A stretch of 64,000 bases of DNA, taken from Fen-1273 sp963837815 (GTDB lineage: Bacteria; Bacteroidota; Ignavibacteria; UBA10030; UBA6906). Shown piece after piece: positions 32,731-42,600 of the stretch (position 1 is the stretch's first letter; the number at the start of each line of letters is the position of its first letter). Location of the stretch: positions 744,001 through 808,000 of the forward strand of contig CAWIOS010000009.1 of the NCBI GenBank assembly GCA_963837815.1. Direction: 5' to 3'. The position numbers and the translations under genes were made by a program. A model generated the notes under the pieces. That model made no database searches. It saw nothing but the letters and a program-made list of their open reading frames with translations, and was not told the DNA's origin.

Positions 32731-33630
32731 TTACTGAAGGACCGAAGAGACGCCGCTCCCCATGTAGATAAGGTAGACGCAGGTGAGAATCCAGAGGACG
32801 CCGTTGACGATGATCGGTATGTCCGCCCAGAGGACGTTCGTGGGGTTCTCTCCCCGCGTCCCCGAGTGAATGAGATAGAGATAGCGAAACACGCCGTAGA
32901 TGACGAATATCGTCGTGTAGATGAGGTTCTCCGTGCCAAACGTTGCCACGGTCCGGGGGGCGACGGTGTAGAGCGCATACGCGATCACCGCGCCGGCGGC
33001 GGAGATCGTGAGCATCTGGTCGAGGAATTCCACCCTGTAGAGAAGAAGGACGCGCCGCGGGGCGCCGGATTCCGCCCCCGCCACGTGGACAAGTTCCCCC
33101 CGCCTCTTCGCGAACCCCAGGTAGAGCGAGATGAACATCGAGCAGAGGACGATCCAGCTCGATACCTGTACGGCGATGGCGAACGCTCCCCCGAGGACCC
33201 TGAGCATGAACCCTGCGGCGATGAGGAAGACGTCAAGGAGTATGACCTCCTTGAGCCGGAATGAATAGGCGACGTTCAGGAGGAAATAGGAGGCGATGAC
33301 GACGATAAATTTGACCTGCATGCCGGAGCAGAGAGCGACAACGAGCGCGAGAAGGACGGCCCAGATCGAGAGCGCAGCGCCGCGCGAGATGGCTCCGGAT
33401 GCCAGCGGGCGCGTCTTTTTCTCCGGGTGCGCCCTGTCGGACTCGATGTCGGCGATGTCGTTGAGTATGTACACCGCGCTTGCCGTGAGGCAGAACGCGA
33501 CGAACGCCCTGACCGACGTGAGCACCTCCTGGGCGTTGAAGAGCCCTCTCGAAAATATGAGCGGGGCAAAGACGACGACGTTTTTGGTCCAGTGCTTCGG
33601 ACGGAGGAGAGCGATTGCAACGGACAACAT
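32731..33630 (-). CDS. UbiA-family prenyltransferase, DPPR-synthase-like
   Basis: 299 aa membrane protein with about eight hydrophobic segments. It begins LLRPKHWTKNVVVFAPLIFS and contains NDIADIESDRAHPEKKTRPLASG, the first Asp-rich prenyl-diphosphate motif in the form seen in decaprenyl-phosphate phosphoribosyltransferases. Those enzymes start decaprenyl-phospho-arabinose synthesis, though many relatives outside actinobacteria have unknown substrates. The frame is open upstream to 34332, but the UbiA domain begins at ATG 33630, opposite addB with 117 bases between. Confidence 0.82.
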   Translation of the reverse strand: MLSVAIALLRPKHWTKNVVVFAPLIFSRGLFNAQEVLTSVRAFVAFCLTASAVYILNDIADIESDRAHPEKKTRPLASGAISRGAALSIWAVLLALVVALCSGMQVKFIVVIASYFLLNVAYSFRLKEVILLDVFLIAAGFMLRVLGGAFAIAVQVSSWIVLCSMFISLYLGFAKRRGELVHVAGAESGAPRRVLLLYRVEFLDQMLTISAAGAVIAYALYTVAPRTVATFGTENLIYTTIFVIYGVFRYLYLIHSGTRGENPTNVLWADIPIIVNGVLWILTCVYLIYMGSGVSSVLQ

Positions 33631-33713
33631 CGTGCGCAGGATGATGTGGCTCCGGGGATTGAACGACGGGAGAAATTTGGTCAAAGGTGCCGCCAAAATC
33701 AAGTCTGCGGCGA

Positions 33714-33742
33714 TTGAACCTCCCTTGTTTATTTTGTACAAT
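33714..33742 (+). promoter_or_regulatory. Promoter of the addB gene, possibly leaderless
   Basis: TTGAAC at 33714-33719 and TACAAT at 33737-33742, 17 apart. The -10 ends only five bases before ATG 33748, so the transcript would start at or next to the start codon. Confidence 0.55.
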
Positions 33743-33747
33743 CGGAT

Positions 33748-36700
33748 ATGCCGATCATCCTCCACCACGGACCCGCTCCTCCCGCGCTTCCCTTCGACGA
33801 ACGGGTCCGGCGCTCCCGCATGGACGGCTGCCTCGTCGTCGTTCCGACGAAGCGGAGAATCCGCCATCTGACGCGGGAGATCATGCGCCTGTCCCCCGGC
33901 GCGGTGGCCCCCGCGCTCCCGCTCCATACGATGGAATCGCTCTGCCGGGCGCTCTACGCGGCTATCCCGGGTTCGGGTCCGGTCGTCGGCGGGCCGCAGC
34001 GGACTCTCCTCTTTCACCGGGCGGTCGGGTCTGCGTCCGCGGATCTCAGGTTCTTTTCGCTCCGCGGCGGGAGTCCGGCGCTCCCCCGGGGGACGTTTGA
34101 CCGGCTGATCGACGTCATTACGGCACTGAAAGCGGCGGGTATCTATCACGACGTCCTCTCCGACGAGCTCTTGCTTTCCACGGTGCGGGAGCGGCCGAAA
34201 CTCGCCGACGTCGCTGCGATCTACGCGGGGTATGAACGGGAGCTCGCCGCGCTCGGCGCGGAGGATCTCGAGGGGGTCTACAGGAGACTGTCCATCGTCA
34301 CGCCGCCGCCGGATTTCTTCGGCACCTTCCACCGGCTCTTCCCGGGAGTCGAGACGATCTCGCTCGCCGGCTTTGACGAGTTCTCCGTTCCCGAGGTGAA
34401 GATCATAAGGAGACTATGCGCTGTTCCCGGTGTGTCGGTGACGATGATGTTCGACTATCTGAAGGGGAACCCCGGGTTGTTCGGCCACCTGGAGGAGAAC
34501 TACAGGCTCTTCACCGAACTCGGATTTCGCGAGGCCGGCGGCGAGAAGGAGGCATCCGCCGCTGCGTTCTTTTTCGGCTGTGCGACGCGTCCGCCCGCCT
34601 CCCGGGACGCCGCCGCGCACATCGCGCGCAACCTCTTTTCCCCGTCCCCCGACACCTCCCGGGCCGACCTGCAGGCGAGCGTGACGGTCATGGCCGCCCG
34701 GAGCCGCGTGCACGAGGTGGAGTGCATCTGCAAGCTCGTCAAGCGGCTTGCCAGGGAACGCCCGTCACGGGACCTGAGCACGATATGCGTCGCGCTCCGC
34801 AACCCGGGGCTCTATACGGACGTCATGCGGGAGCTCTTCGCGGAATATGAGATCCCCGTGAACATCACGGACAGGTTCGAGCTCGCCCGGTCGCCGCTTG
34901 TTGTGACGCTTATGGGGCTCCTCCGTCTCCCCCTCCGCGGGTTTCAGAGGGAAGACGTCCTCAGGATCGCCGGGTCTCCCTATGTCACTGTCCCGGTCGA
35001 CGGTGCGCCGTTCGACGCGGGGAACCTTGCCGCCGTTGCGCTCGAGATCCGGGCGACCGCCGGGCTTGCCGGGTGGGCCGGGAAAATCGGGAGGGCGCGG
35101 GCGGACGCGGAACGGCGCGCGCAGTCTCCGGCGGATGAAACGGAAAGGCGCCGGGCGGCTGACGCGGCCCGGTCGCTGGGGAAGGCAGGCAAGGATCTGG
35201 AGTTCCTGGGCCGGGTTCTTTCCCCCTTCGGCGCGGATCTGACCGCGGCGGGATTCGAATCGGCGATGCTCGCGCTTCTGGAAAATCTGTCGGTGCTCAG
35301 GGCCCTGATCGATCCGCGTCTGCGCGGGAACCCGGAGCTCATGGAAAAGGATGTACGCGCGTTCAACGCGTTCCGGGACACGCTTCGCGCCGTTGCAGTC
35401 ATGGCGCAGATCGAGGACGGGGCCGGTGCTGCTAGGCCCCTGCGGGTTCACTATGAGAGGCTGAAAACGGCGGTAGGGCAGGAACGGTACAACGTCCGCG
35501 AAAAGTTCGGGCGCGGCGTTCTTGTGACGTCGATAGAGGAAACAAGGGAACTCCCCGTCGAAGTGATGATCGTCGCCGGTCTCGTTGACGGTGAGTTTCC
35601 GTCGATGTACCAGCCGGAAATATTCCTGAGCGCGCGCCGGAGGCGGGAACGCGAACTCCGCCACGCGTGGGAGAACAGGTACCTGTTTTACCAGGCCGCA
35701 ACGAACTGGACGGAGCACCTGTACCTGATGTACCCGGCGCAGGAGGGGGAAAGGGAGCTTGTGCGGTCGTCGTTCGTCGACGCGCTTATCAAAACCTCGC
35801 TCGTGACGCTCTGGGAGGACCCGCGTGATATCCCGTTTGCCGGTGATATAAGCTCACGGGCTGCATATCTGCAGTACCTCAGCGCGCACGAGGACGCTGT
35901 TTCCGTCATCCCGGGGGTTGAGTCCGTCTGGTACCGCGTGAGAGCGTCGAGGGACGTGGAACGGAACAGGCGCACGGGGGAGGGGAGCGAAGAATACAGG
36001 GGGATGATTGCCGGGGTGCTCGGGGAGGAGGGGCGTGACTATCTCAACGGCTACCGTCACCGTGTTCTCTCCGTCAGCCAGATCGAGTCGTATGCCGGGT
36101 GCCCTTTCAGGTTCTTCTCCCGTTCACTCCTCCGTCTCCGGGAACGGGAAAAATACGAGGAGGCGATGACCCCCGTGGAAAAGGGAGCGCTTCTCCACGA
36201 TGTCCTGTTCGAATTCTTTTCCGGGCACAGGAAAAGAAACGCCCCCCCTCTGAAAGGGGCCCCGGAGGCTGAATTTGAGGATGCGGTGAAGGAGCTGGTT
36301 GCGATTGCCGCCATGAAAATGGAATCGCTCGATATCCCTGATGTGTTCTGGGAGATGGAGAAGGAGCTGATCCTCGGGAGCGGCCCTTCGGGCGGGGGGC
36401 TCCTCCGCCGGTTCCTCGAATTCGAGAGGGGCCGGGGTGATGCCATGGAGCCCGGGTATTTCGAGGTGAGCTTTGGAGGCGTGACGGGGACGTCCGGCAC
36501 GGACGGAATCCTGTCCAGGCCGGAGCCTGTGTCGTTCGGGGGAGCGCTCCTCCGGGGGAGGATCGACAGGGTCGACACCGGGGAGGGCTTTTTTGCCGTG
36601 ATGGACTACAAGACGGGGAGGGACGTTCCCGGGCTCGGGGAAATCAGGAGGGGGCTGAGCCTCCAGCTCCCCGCATACCTTTTTGCGGCGGCGGAACTCC

Positions 36701-37047
36701 TGCGGGGTGCGGGGCGTGCTGATCTCCTGCCGGCGGGGGGATTTTACTACAGGCTGCGCGATGAGGTGGAGCTGAAGCCGGCGATCGCCGTGGAGCAATT
36801 CCGCGGCAGGGTGTTCCCGCAGGGATCGCGCTCCAGGCAGATTGTCGCCGATGGAAAGGAACTCCAGTCGGTCATCGGGGAATCGGCCCGTGCCGTCGGT
36901 GCCGCTCTCGACGGGATCACCGCCGGACGTTTTCCCCTGACACCGCCTGAACTCGTCCGGCAGCTTTGCGGGACATGCGGCTTCCGCACCGTCTGCCGCA
37001 TTCAGTCGTTGAAACATGTCTCTCCGGAATCGCAGGTGAATGAATGA
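33748..37047 (+). CDS. AddB/RexB-like PD-(D/E)XK nuclease subunit
   Basis: 1099 aa, one half of a helicase-nuclease for double-strand break repair. The N-terminal helicase-like part lacks a Walker A loop, as in RexB and unlike Bacillus AddB. The C-terminal nuclease has GALLHDVLFEF (His), then FFAVMDYKTG (D-YK). Four cysteines match the iron-sulfur staple of AddB: Cys785 (YAGCPFRFF) and Cys1074, 1077, 1083 (CGTCGFRTVC, CxxCx5C). The partner AddA-like gene lies 2.6 kb downstream, separated by four small genes and a relic. Stop overlaps the next start (ATGA). Confidence 0.85.
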   Translation: MPIILHHGPAPPALPFDERVRRSRMDGCLVVVPTKRRIRHLTREIMRLSPGAVAPALPLHTMESLCRALYAAIPGSGPVVGGPQRTLLFHRAVGSASADLRFFSLRGGSPALPRGTFDRLIDVITALKAAGIYHDVLSDELLLSTVRERPKLADVAAIYAGYERELAALGAEDLEGVYRRLSIVTPPPDFFGTFHRLFPGVETISLAGFDEFSVPEVKIIRRLCAVPGVSVTMMFDYLKGNPGLFGHLEENYRLFTELGFREAGGEKEASAAAFFFGCATRPPASRDAAAHIARNLFSPSPDTSRADLQASVTVMAARSRVHEVECICKLVKRLARERPSRDLSTICVALRNPGLYTDVMRELFAEYEIPVNITDRFELARSPLVVTLMGLLRLPLRGFQREDVLRIAGSPYVTVPVDGAPFDAGNLAAVALEIRATAGLAGWAGKIGRARADAERRAQSPADETERRRAADAARSLGKAGKDLEFLGRVLSPFGADLTAAGFESAMLALLENLSVLRALIDPRLRGNPELMEKDVRAFNAFRDTLRAVAVMAQIEDGAGAARPLRVHYERLKTAVGQERYNVREKFGRGVLVTSIEETRELPVEVMIVAGLVDGEFPSMYQPEIFLSARRRRERELRHAWENRYLFYQAATNWTEHLYLMYPAQEGERELVRSSFVDALIKTSLVTLWEDPRDIPFAGDISSRAAYLQYLSAHEDAVSVIPGVESVWYRVRASRDVERNRRTGEGSEEYRGMIAGVLGEEGRDYLNGYRHRVLSVSQIESYAGCPFRFFSRSLLRLREREKYEEAMTPVEKGALLHDVLFEFFSGHRKRNAPPLKGAPEAEFEDAVKELVAIAAMKMESLDIPDVFWEMEKELILGSGPSGGGLLRRFLEFERGRGDAMEPGYFEVSFGGVTGTSGTDGILSRPEPVSFGGALLRGRIDRVDTGEGFFAVMDYKTGRDVPGLGEIRRGLSLQLPAYLFAAAELLRGAGRADLLPAGGFYYRLRDEVELKPAIAVEQFRGRVFPQGSRSRQIVADGKELQSVIGESARAVGAALDGITAGRFPLTPPELVRQLCGTCGFRTVCRIQSLKHVSPESQVNE

Positions 37048-37229
37048 CTCACGCCGAACAGCATGCGCTCATTGTGGACCTGAAGGAGTATGCAAGGAAG
37101 ATGAAGAGGTACGATCAGGAGGAGTTCGAGATGTTTGTCAAACGCGACACCGACGACGAAGACCTGGACACGATGTCGCAGAAGAAACTGGTCCGTCTTT
37201 ACGAACAGTACATCGGACCGCTGGAATGA
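37044..37229 (+). CDS. Small helical hypothetical protein, 61 aa
   Basis: Unknown family. It overlaps the addB stop by ATGA and its own stop overlaps the next small frame by ATGA, so translation is coupled. Two amphipathic, acidic helices are likely (HALIVDLKEYARKMKRYDQEEFEMF and a QKKLVRLYEQYI end). No signal or membrane segment. Coupling suggests a partner of AddB or simply operon packing; the sequence does not tell. Confidence 0.65.
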   Translation: MTHAEQHALIVDLKEYARKMKRYDQEEFEMFVKRDTDDEDLDTMSQKKLVRLYEQYIGPLE

Positions 37230-37339
37230 AGCGCATGAAAGCTGCCGTTGTCACACGTTACGGCGGTCCCGGGGTCATGGAGATATTATTGCAGACCCGT
37301 CCGTCATCGGGCAAGATCGTCGTCCTCGCGGGCGGTTGA
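37226..37339 (+). pseudogene. N-terminal relic of a zinc-type alcohol dehydrogenase
   Basis: MKAAVVTRYGGPGVMEI is the standard beginning of MDR-family quinone or alcohol oxidoreductases, but the frame ends after 37 residues; the rest (LLQTRPSSGKIVVLAGG) is not recognisable as the following part of such an enzyme. An internal deletion is likely. The start overlaps the previous stop (ATGA), so the frame is probably still translated. Confidence 0.55.
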
Positions 37340-37360
37340 ATCCCTTCTTCATGGTGGACT

Positions 37361-37990
37361 ATGTCCCAGGCGGCACCGCAGCGGGCGAACAGGGACGGGC
37401 TCTTCACTCCGGAAAGGGTCGTTGAAGCCTACCGGAGCGGATACTTCCCGATGGCGGAATCCCGCGTCGGCCCGATCTCATGGTACTCCCCCGACCCCAG
37501 GGCGATCATCCCGTTGAACGAATTCAACGTCCCCAGGAGCCTCCGCCGCGAGATGAGGAAGTCGGCCTGCACGATCACTGTGAACCGGGCGTTTGAACGT
37601 GTGATCGGTAAATGTGCGGAGGGACGGTTCCCGGAGGACACGTGGATCTCGGACGACATTGTGCGGGTGTACACCGATCTTCACCGGATGGGAATCGCCC
37701 ACTCCGTGGAAACGTGGGAGGAGGGAAAGCTCGTGGGGGGGCTCTACGGGGTGGCGCTCGGGGGTGCATTTTTCGGTGAGTCGATGTTCAGCCGCATCCC
37801 GAATGCTTCGAAATTCGCGCTCGTTTCTCTTGTCACAAGGCTGAATGCGAGAGGCTACCTGCTCCTCGACACGCAGATCATGAACGAACACATCCGGCAG
37901 TTCGGCGCCATCGACGTACCCCGTGTCCGGTATCTCGCTCTCCTTGAGGAAGCGCTTCCCCTTGAAGTGGAATTCACCGATCGTGGCTAA
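37361..37990 (+). CDS. aat: Leucyl/phenylalanyl-tRNA-protein transferase
   Basis: Adds Leu or Phe to N-terminal Lys/Arg of proteins, marking them for ClpS and Clp proteases (N-end rule). 209 aa with family motifs in order: FTPERVVEAYRSGYFPMAE, ISWYSPDPRAIIPL, TWISDDIVRVYTDLHRMGIAHSVE, LVGGLYGVALGGAFFGESMFS, ASKFALVSLVTRL and LLDTQIMNEHIRQFGA. Start ATG 37361 lies 21 bases after the oxidoreductase relic. The clpC gene in this window may act downstream of its products. Confidence 0.95.
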   Translation: MSQAAPQRANRDGLFTPERVVEAYRSGYFPMAESRVGPISWYSPDPRAIIPLNEFNVPRSLRREMRKSACTITVNRAFERVIGKCAEGRFPEDTWISDDIVRVYTDLHRMGIAHSVETWEEGKLVGGLYGVALGGAFFGESMFSRIPNASKFALVSLVTRLNARGYLLLDTQIMNEHIRQFGAIDVPRVRYLALLEEALPLEVEFTDRG

Positions 37991-38186
37991 GTCGTTGAAT
38001 GACAACACACTGGGCCGGCCGCGCCCTCGTGTTTGTGACGGCGCGCGTGAGATGGGACACAACCCGGCACACTGATTTTGCTTAATTGCATTGTCTTCAG
38101 TTCAGACAGATTGGAACCGTTCCTGATCCCACCATCGGCGGCGCTCCCCTGACCGACACAACGTCGCCGAAACATCAAGGAGAACA

Positions 38187-38594
38187 ATGGTCATGCTATC
38201 ACCACGCGGGGGGCAGAAATTCGGTCGTGTAACAGTGACCCTCGTCCCAAGCTCGGACGACCGGAGCTTCCGCAGCGTCCCTTCGACATTTAACGCGACA
38301 GACCGATCCTACCGCTGGCGCAGGGCGCAGTCGATGAGCTACATGATCGTGCCCAAACGTGTCACGAGCGCAAGGATTGAAGTCGACGTATTCGTGGATT
38401 CTGCAAAAAGGGGGAAAACCCCTGCGAAGGAAGTACAGAAGGTCGTTCAGGATCTTGTGAAATCGATGATCGAAACGGAATGGAAGGGGCTGAAATTCGG
38501 CGGGATCGGAAGGGCCGGCACGGCCGTACCGCCGCAAAAGTCCCTTGTCCGCGGATCCATTGAAGATATTCTCGGGGTGGCTTTCGACAAGTAA
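38187..38594 (+). CDS. Hypothetical protein, 135 aa
   Basis: I do not recognise it. It is basic and soluble, with no signal peptide; the first half is strand-rich (KFGRVTVTLVPSS, ARIEVDVFVD) and there is a helix VQKVVQDLVKSMIETEWKGL. AAGGAG lies seven bases before ATG 38187; ATG 38193 is an alternative. It has its own 200-base upstream gap and a downstream terminator, so it is a single-gene unit between aat and purC. Confidence 0.7.
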   Translation: MVMLSPRGGQKFGRVTVTLVPSSDDRSFRSVPSTFNATDRSYRWRRAQSMSYMIVPKRVTSARIEVDVFVDSAKRGKTPAKEVQKVVQDLVKSMIETEWKGLKFGGIGRAGTAVPPQKSLVRGSIEDILGVAFDK

Positions 38595-38618
38595 CCGCCG
38601 GAGGCGCCCGCTTCGTTC

Positions 38619-38646
38619 ATCCCGCCGCTGTTTGGCGGGATTTTTA
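38619..38646 (+). terminator. Terminator between the hypothetical gene and purC
   Basis: ATCCCGCC pairs with GGCGGGAT around GCTGTTT, followed by a T-run ending at 38646. Confidence 0.85.
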
Positions 38647-38715
38647 TTAACCCCGGCGCGGCTCCATGGCGGATTTTTTTATTGTTTTCCCGCCGGGAAT
38701 TTTGTTCTTTGTGGA

Positions 38716-39615
38716 ATGAGCACTGCAGTCATCACGACAACCGAACTCCCCGGCGTCTCCCCGGCGCGAAAGGGGAAAGTCCGCGATGTATACGACCTTG
38801 GGGAAAATCTCCTGATCGTGGCCACCGATCGGCTCTCCGCGTTTGACGTCGTACTTCCGGATGGAATACCGAACAAGGGGAAAGTCCTCACCCAGATCTC
38901 CGCATTCTGGTTCAGAAAACTCGCCGGCGTGGTCGACAACCACCTCACGAGCACGGAGACAGAAGACTTTCCTGAGCCGTTCCGATCCCACCCCGGGATC
39001 TTCGCCGGGAGGAGCATGGTCGTCCGGAAAACGCGTCCCCTCCCTGTGGAGTGCATCGCGCGCGGATACCTCTCCGGGAGCGGATGGACGGAGTACAGGC
39101 GAAGCGGCGGGATCTGCGGTGTCAAACTTCCCCCTGGCCTGAGAGAATCCGACAGGCTCCCCGAACCGGTCTTCACCCCCACGACGAAGGCAGAGATAGG
39201 GACGCACGACGAAAACATCACCTTCGGGGAGGTCGCAGGGCTCGTCGGGGACGATACCGCCCGGCGGCTTCGTGAAATCACGCTCTCCCTGTACGCGCGC
39301 GGCGCAGAATTCGCCGCCTCGCGCGGGATTATCATCGCGGACACGAAATTCGAATTCGGGATCGATGACAGCGGGACGCTCGTCTGGATTGACGAGGCGC
39401 TGACGCCCGACTCGTCCCGGTTCTGGCCCGTGGACCTCTACGCACCCGGGGGCGCACAGCCAAGTTTCGACAAACAGTTCGTCCGCGATTATCTCCTCTC
39501 GATCCGTTGGGACAAGAAGCCCCCCGCGCCGCGACTCCCCGCGGAGGTGATCCGGACGACAGCGCAGAAATACGAGGATGCCCTCCTGCGTCTTGCCGGG
39601 GTTCCCGTCCGGTAA
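38716..39615 (+). CDS. purC: SAICAR synthetase
   Basis: Purine synthesis: joins aspartate to CAIR using ATP. 299 aa, the longer form with a C-terminal extension found in many non-enteric bacteria and eukaryotes. Motifs: GKVRDVYDLGENLLIVATDRLSAFDVVLPDGIPNKG at the start, VECIARGYLSGSGWTEY, TTKAEIGTHDENI, FEFGIDDSGTLVWIDEALTPDSSRFW, then SFDKQFVRDYL. The frame extends upstream through the terminator to 38545; ATG 38716 is the family start. Confidence 0.96.
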   Translation: MSTAVITTTELPGVSPARKGKVRDVYDLGENLLIVATDRLSAFDVVLPDGIPNKGKVLTQISAFWFRKLAGVVDNHLTSTETEDFPEPFRSHPGIFAGRSMVVRKTRPLPVECIARGYLSGSGWTEYRRSGGICGVKLPPGLRESDRLPEPVFTPTTKAEIGTHDENITFGEVAGLVGDDTARRLREITLSLYARGAEFAASRGIIIADTKFEFGIDDSGTLVWIDEALTPDSSRFWPVDLYAPGGAQPSFDKQFVRDYLLSIRWDKKPPAPRLPAEVIRTTAQKYEDALLRLAGVPVR

Positions 39616-39684
39616 ACACGCCCCTGTCTCCGCGCCGCGAAGATCGGCCCGGGGTATCCGCCGTCGCTTCGTGAATGTGAAGCA

Positions 39685-42600
39685 ATGCCCCTCCCCCTCA
39701 TGAGATTCACGCCCCACCAGGAACGAGCGCTCGCACTCGGAAAGCATATTGCCGTGACGGCGAACGCCGGCTCAGGGAAGACCCGTGTTCTCGTCGAGCG
39801 TTACGTCCGTCTTCTCGCCCGCGGCGTCCCGGCAGGGGAGGTCGTCGCCCTTACGTATACCGAAAAAGCCGCGAGCGCGCTCAGGCGGAAGATCGCGGAG
39901 CGCGTTGCCGATTCCCTCCTGGAGGCACGTGAGCCGGACCTGATCGCGCGCCTGGAATCCATTCGCGACGCGCTCCCCTCGGCGTTCATCGGAACGATCC
40001 ATGCATTCTGTTCCCGCGTGCTGCGCGAATACCCAGTCGAGGCCGGCATTGATGCGTCCTTTACGATGCTCGAATCCGTCGACAGCCAGATCATGCTGCG
40101 GGAGTGCATGTCGGCTGTCCTGGGAGACGTCCTCCGGGGGGAGCACGAGGGGATCCCCGCGGCACGGTTCATGGATCTCCTCCGTTCGTTTGGCAGGCGC
40201 CGGGTTGTACGCCTGATAGACAGGCTTGCCGCAAAACCCGATCTCCTGGAACGGCTCACCGGTCCGGGGGGGATATACGCGCATGCCGACGAGTTGGTCC
40301 TGAAAGAGTGGGAGGGCGTCCTCCGGGGGGCGATCGACGAAGCACTGGGTTCCCCGTCGCTCCAGGACGACTTCGACGCCATTGTACGAGCTTCGAATTC
40401 CAAACGCACGGGTGAAGCACGTGACGCCCTTGCGCGGCTCCGTATGCCGCCCGGGGGGATGGAGAGGGAACGGGCGTATGCCGCGCTCGTCTCCATGATT
40501 TTCACAAAGGCGGGGGGGATTCAAAAGAGATTTCTTGGGGGTGACGACCTGCCTCTCGCCGGGCGCGTCGATCGGATCGCCGGTACGAGGAGATTTCTGG
40601 ACCCCCTCGTGAATGCGCTCCTTGACGGCGGGTTTGCGTCCCTGAACGGATCGCTTCTCGGGGATACGCGCAACCTCCTTTCTCTTGCCCGTTCGGTGAT
40701 CAGCCGGTACGCGCTCAGGAAAGAGGAGGAGGCGCGGCTCGATTTCGACGACCTCCAGCTGAAAATGCGCCGCCTGCTCGCCGACGGGACGATCCGTGCG
40801 GAGCTTGCCGGGCGATTCCGGTATGTGATGGTTGACGAGTACCAGGACACGAACACGCTCCAGCTCGAGATATTGCTCCCCCTTCTCGAGGATCTTGCCG
40901 CGGGGAACCTCGTGATCGTCGGGGATCCGAAACAGTCGATATACCGGTTCCGGGACGCCGACGTGGCGGTCTTCGAGCGGTCGCGCCGCGCAATCGCCGG
41001 TGCGGCGGGGGACGACTCTCTTGTCGGCCTGGGGGAGAGCTTCCGTCCTCTCCGCGATCTCGTCGCGTTCGTCAACCTGCTCTTCAGCGGAATCATGAGT
41101 GCCCCCGGCGGGACCGGTTACGACCCGCTCGTGCGCGCCCGGAAGAACGACGATCCGGGCGCCGTCGAACTCCTCGTCCCTCTTCCCCCGGAGGAAGGCG
41201 GGATTCCGCAGGAAGAGCTTGTGGCAAGGCGGATACTCGATCTTGCCTCGGGGGGATCGAGCGTGTTCGGAGCCGGTGAGCAGCCCCGTCCGCTTCTCTA
41301 TCGCGACATTGCGCTCCTTCTCAGGAGCCGGAACGGGCTCGAGGAATTTGAACAGGCGTTCATCCGCAACGGGATTCCGTATGTCGTCAGCGGCGGGGTG
41401 GGGTACTTCCAGACCCAGGACGTGTACGACATGTACAACTACCTCCGATTCCTGCTGAACACGTCGGATGATGTCGCGCTTGCCGGCATACTGCGGGCGC
41501 CGTTTTTCTCTGTCTCCGACGCGGAGCTGTTCGACGCGGCCCGTTCGCGCGGCGGGAAGACCCTCTGGGAAGCTCTCGCGGGACCCGGCCCGCGCGCCGT
41601 TCCCTCCGTCGCGCACGCCCGGGACGTGATCGCGGAGGATCTGCTCCTCGGCATGAGGCTTCCGGCGGCCGAGCTTATCGCGCGGATCATCAGGCGGACC
41701 GGGTTCATCGCCGCGCTCTCCGGGACCGTGCGGGGGGAACAGGCGGGCGCGAATCTCGCCAAGCTCCTCGAGATGGCCCGATCCTATGAATCACAGGGGT
41801 TTGCGTCGCTGTTCGATTTCGTCGGGAGGCTGGAGCGTCTGATTGAGGAAGAGGAGAAGGAGGGACAGGCGGCGATCGAATCACAGACGGACGCGGTCCG
41901 GATCATGACGGTGCATGCCGCGAAAGGGCTGGAGTTCCCGGTCGTCATCGTGCCGGATCTGCAGAGGCAGTTCAGGTACGATGAGGAACCCTACATCGAC
42001 GCTCCGCTCGGCGTCGGGCTCGATCCCCCCTCCGGTGCCGTTGGCGCGCCGCTCTCGGAGTACCTGAAGGAGAAGGGGAGGCGGAAGGCGGCCGCCGAGG
42101 AGGAGAGGATATTCTACGTTGCATGTACGAGGGGGAGGGACCGGCTTCTCCTCTCGTCGGACCCCCCCGCGGGACGCGGGGGCGATTCATGGCTCGGCTG
42201 GCTCGAACGCTGCTGCGAGGACAACGGCCGGGGGCTGCTCCCCGGGCCTCTGACATTTGACGTGACGACGGGTTTCTTCGACGGGGAGGAAACGAAGTCC
42301 GAATCTCACACGCTCGTTGTCCCCGTCATCCGGGAAGTTCCCCGGCGCACGGCTCCGGCATCTCCGCTCTCCGTCACCGCGCGCGAGTCGCCGGTCGACA
42401 TCGCCCCGGTGCTCTCACAATCGAAGGGGGAGATATTTTCCGCGAGCAGGATCCGGACGTACGTCGAATGTCCCGCAAAGTACTTCTTCCGCTACGTGCT
42501 CGGCGTCCCATCCGCGGGAGGGCCGTTCGTCCCGGAGTCGGACGGAGAGTTCACGGACAGCGACTATCCCGCGGAGCTTCGCGGCAGGGTCTTTCATTCC

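Noticed and set aside
33630..34332. N-terminal extension of the prenyltransferase frame
   Set aside because: The extra ~230 residues lie antisense to addB, are Arg/Pro-rich and precede the normal UbiA start.
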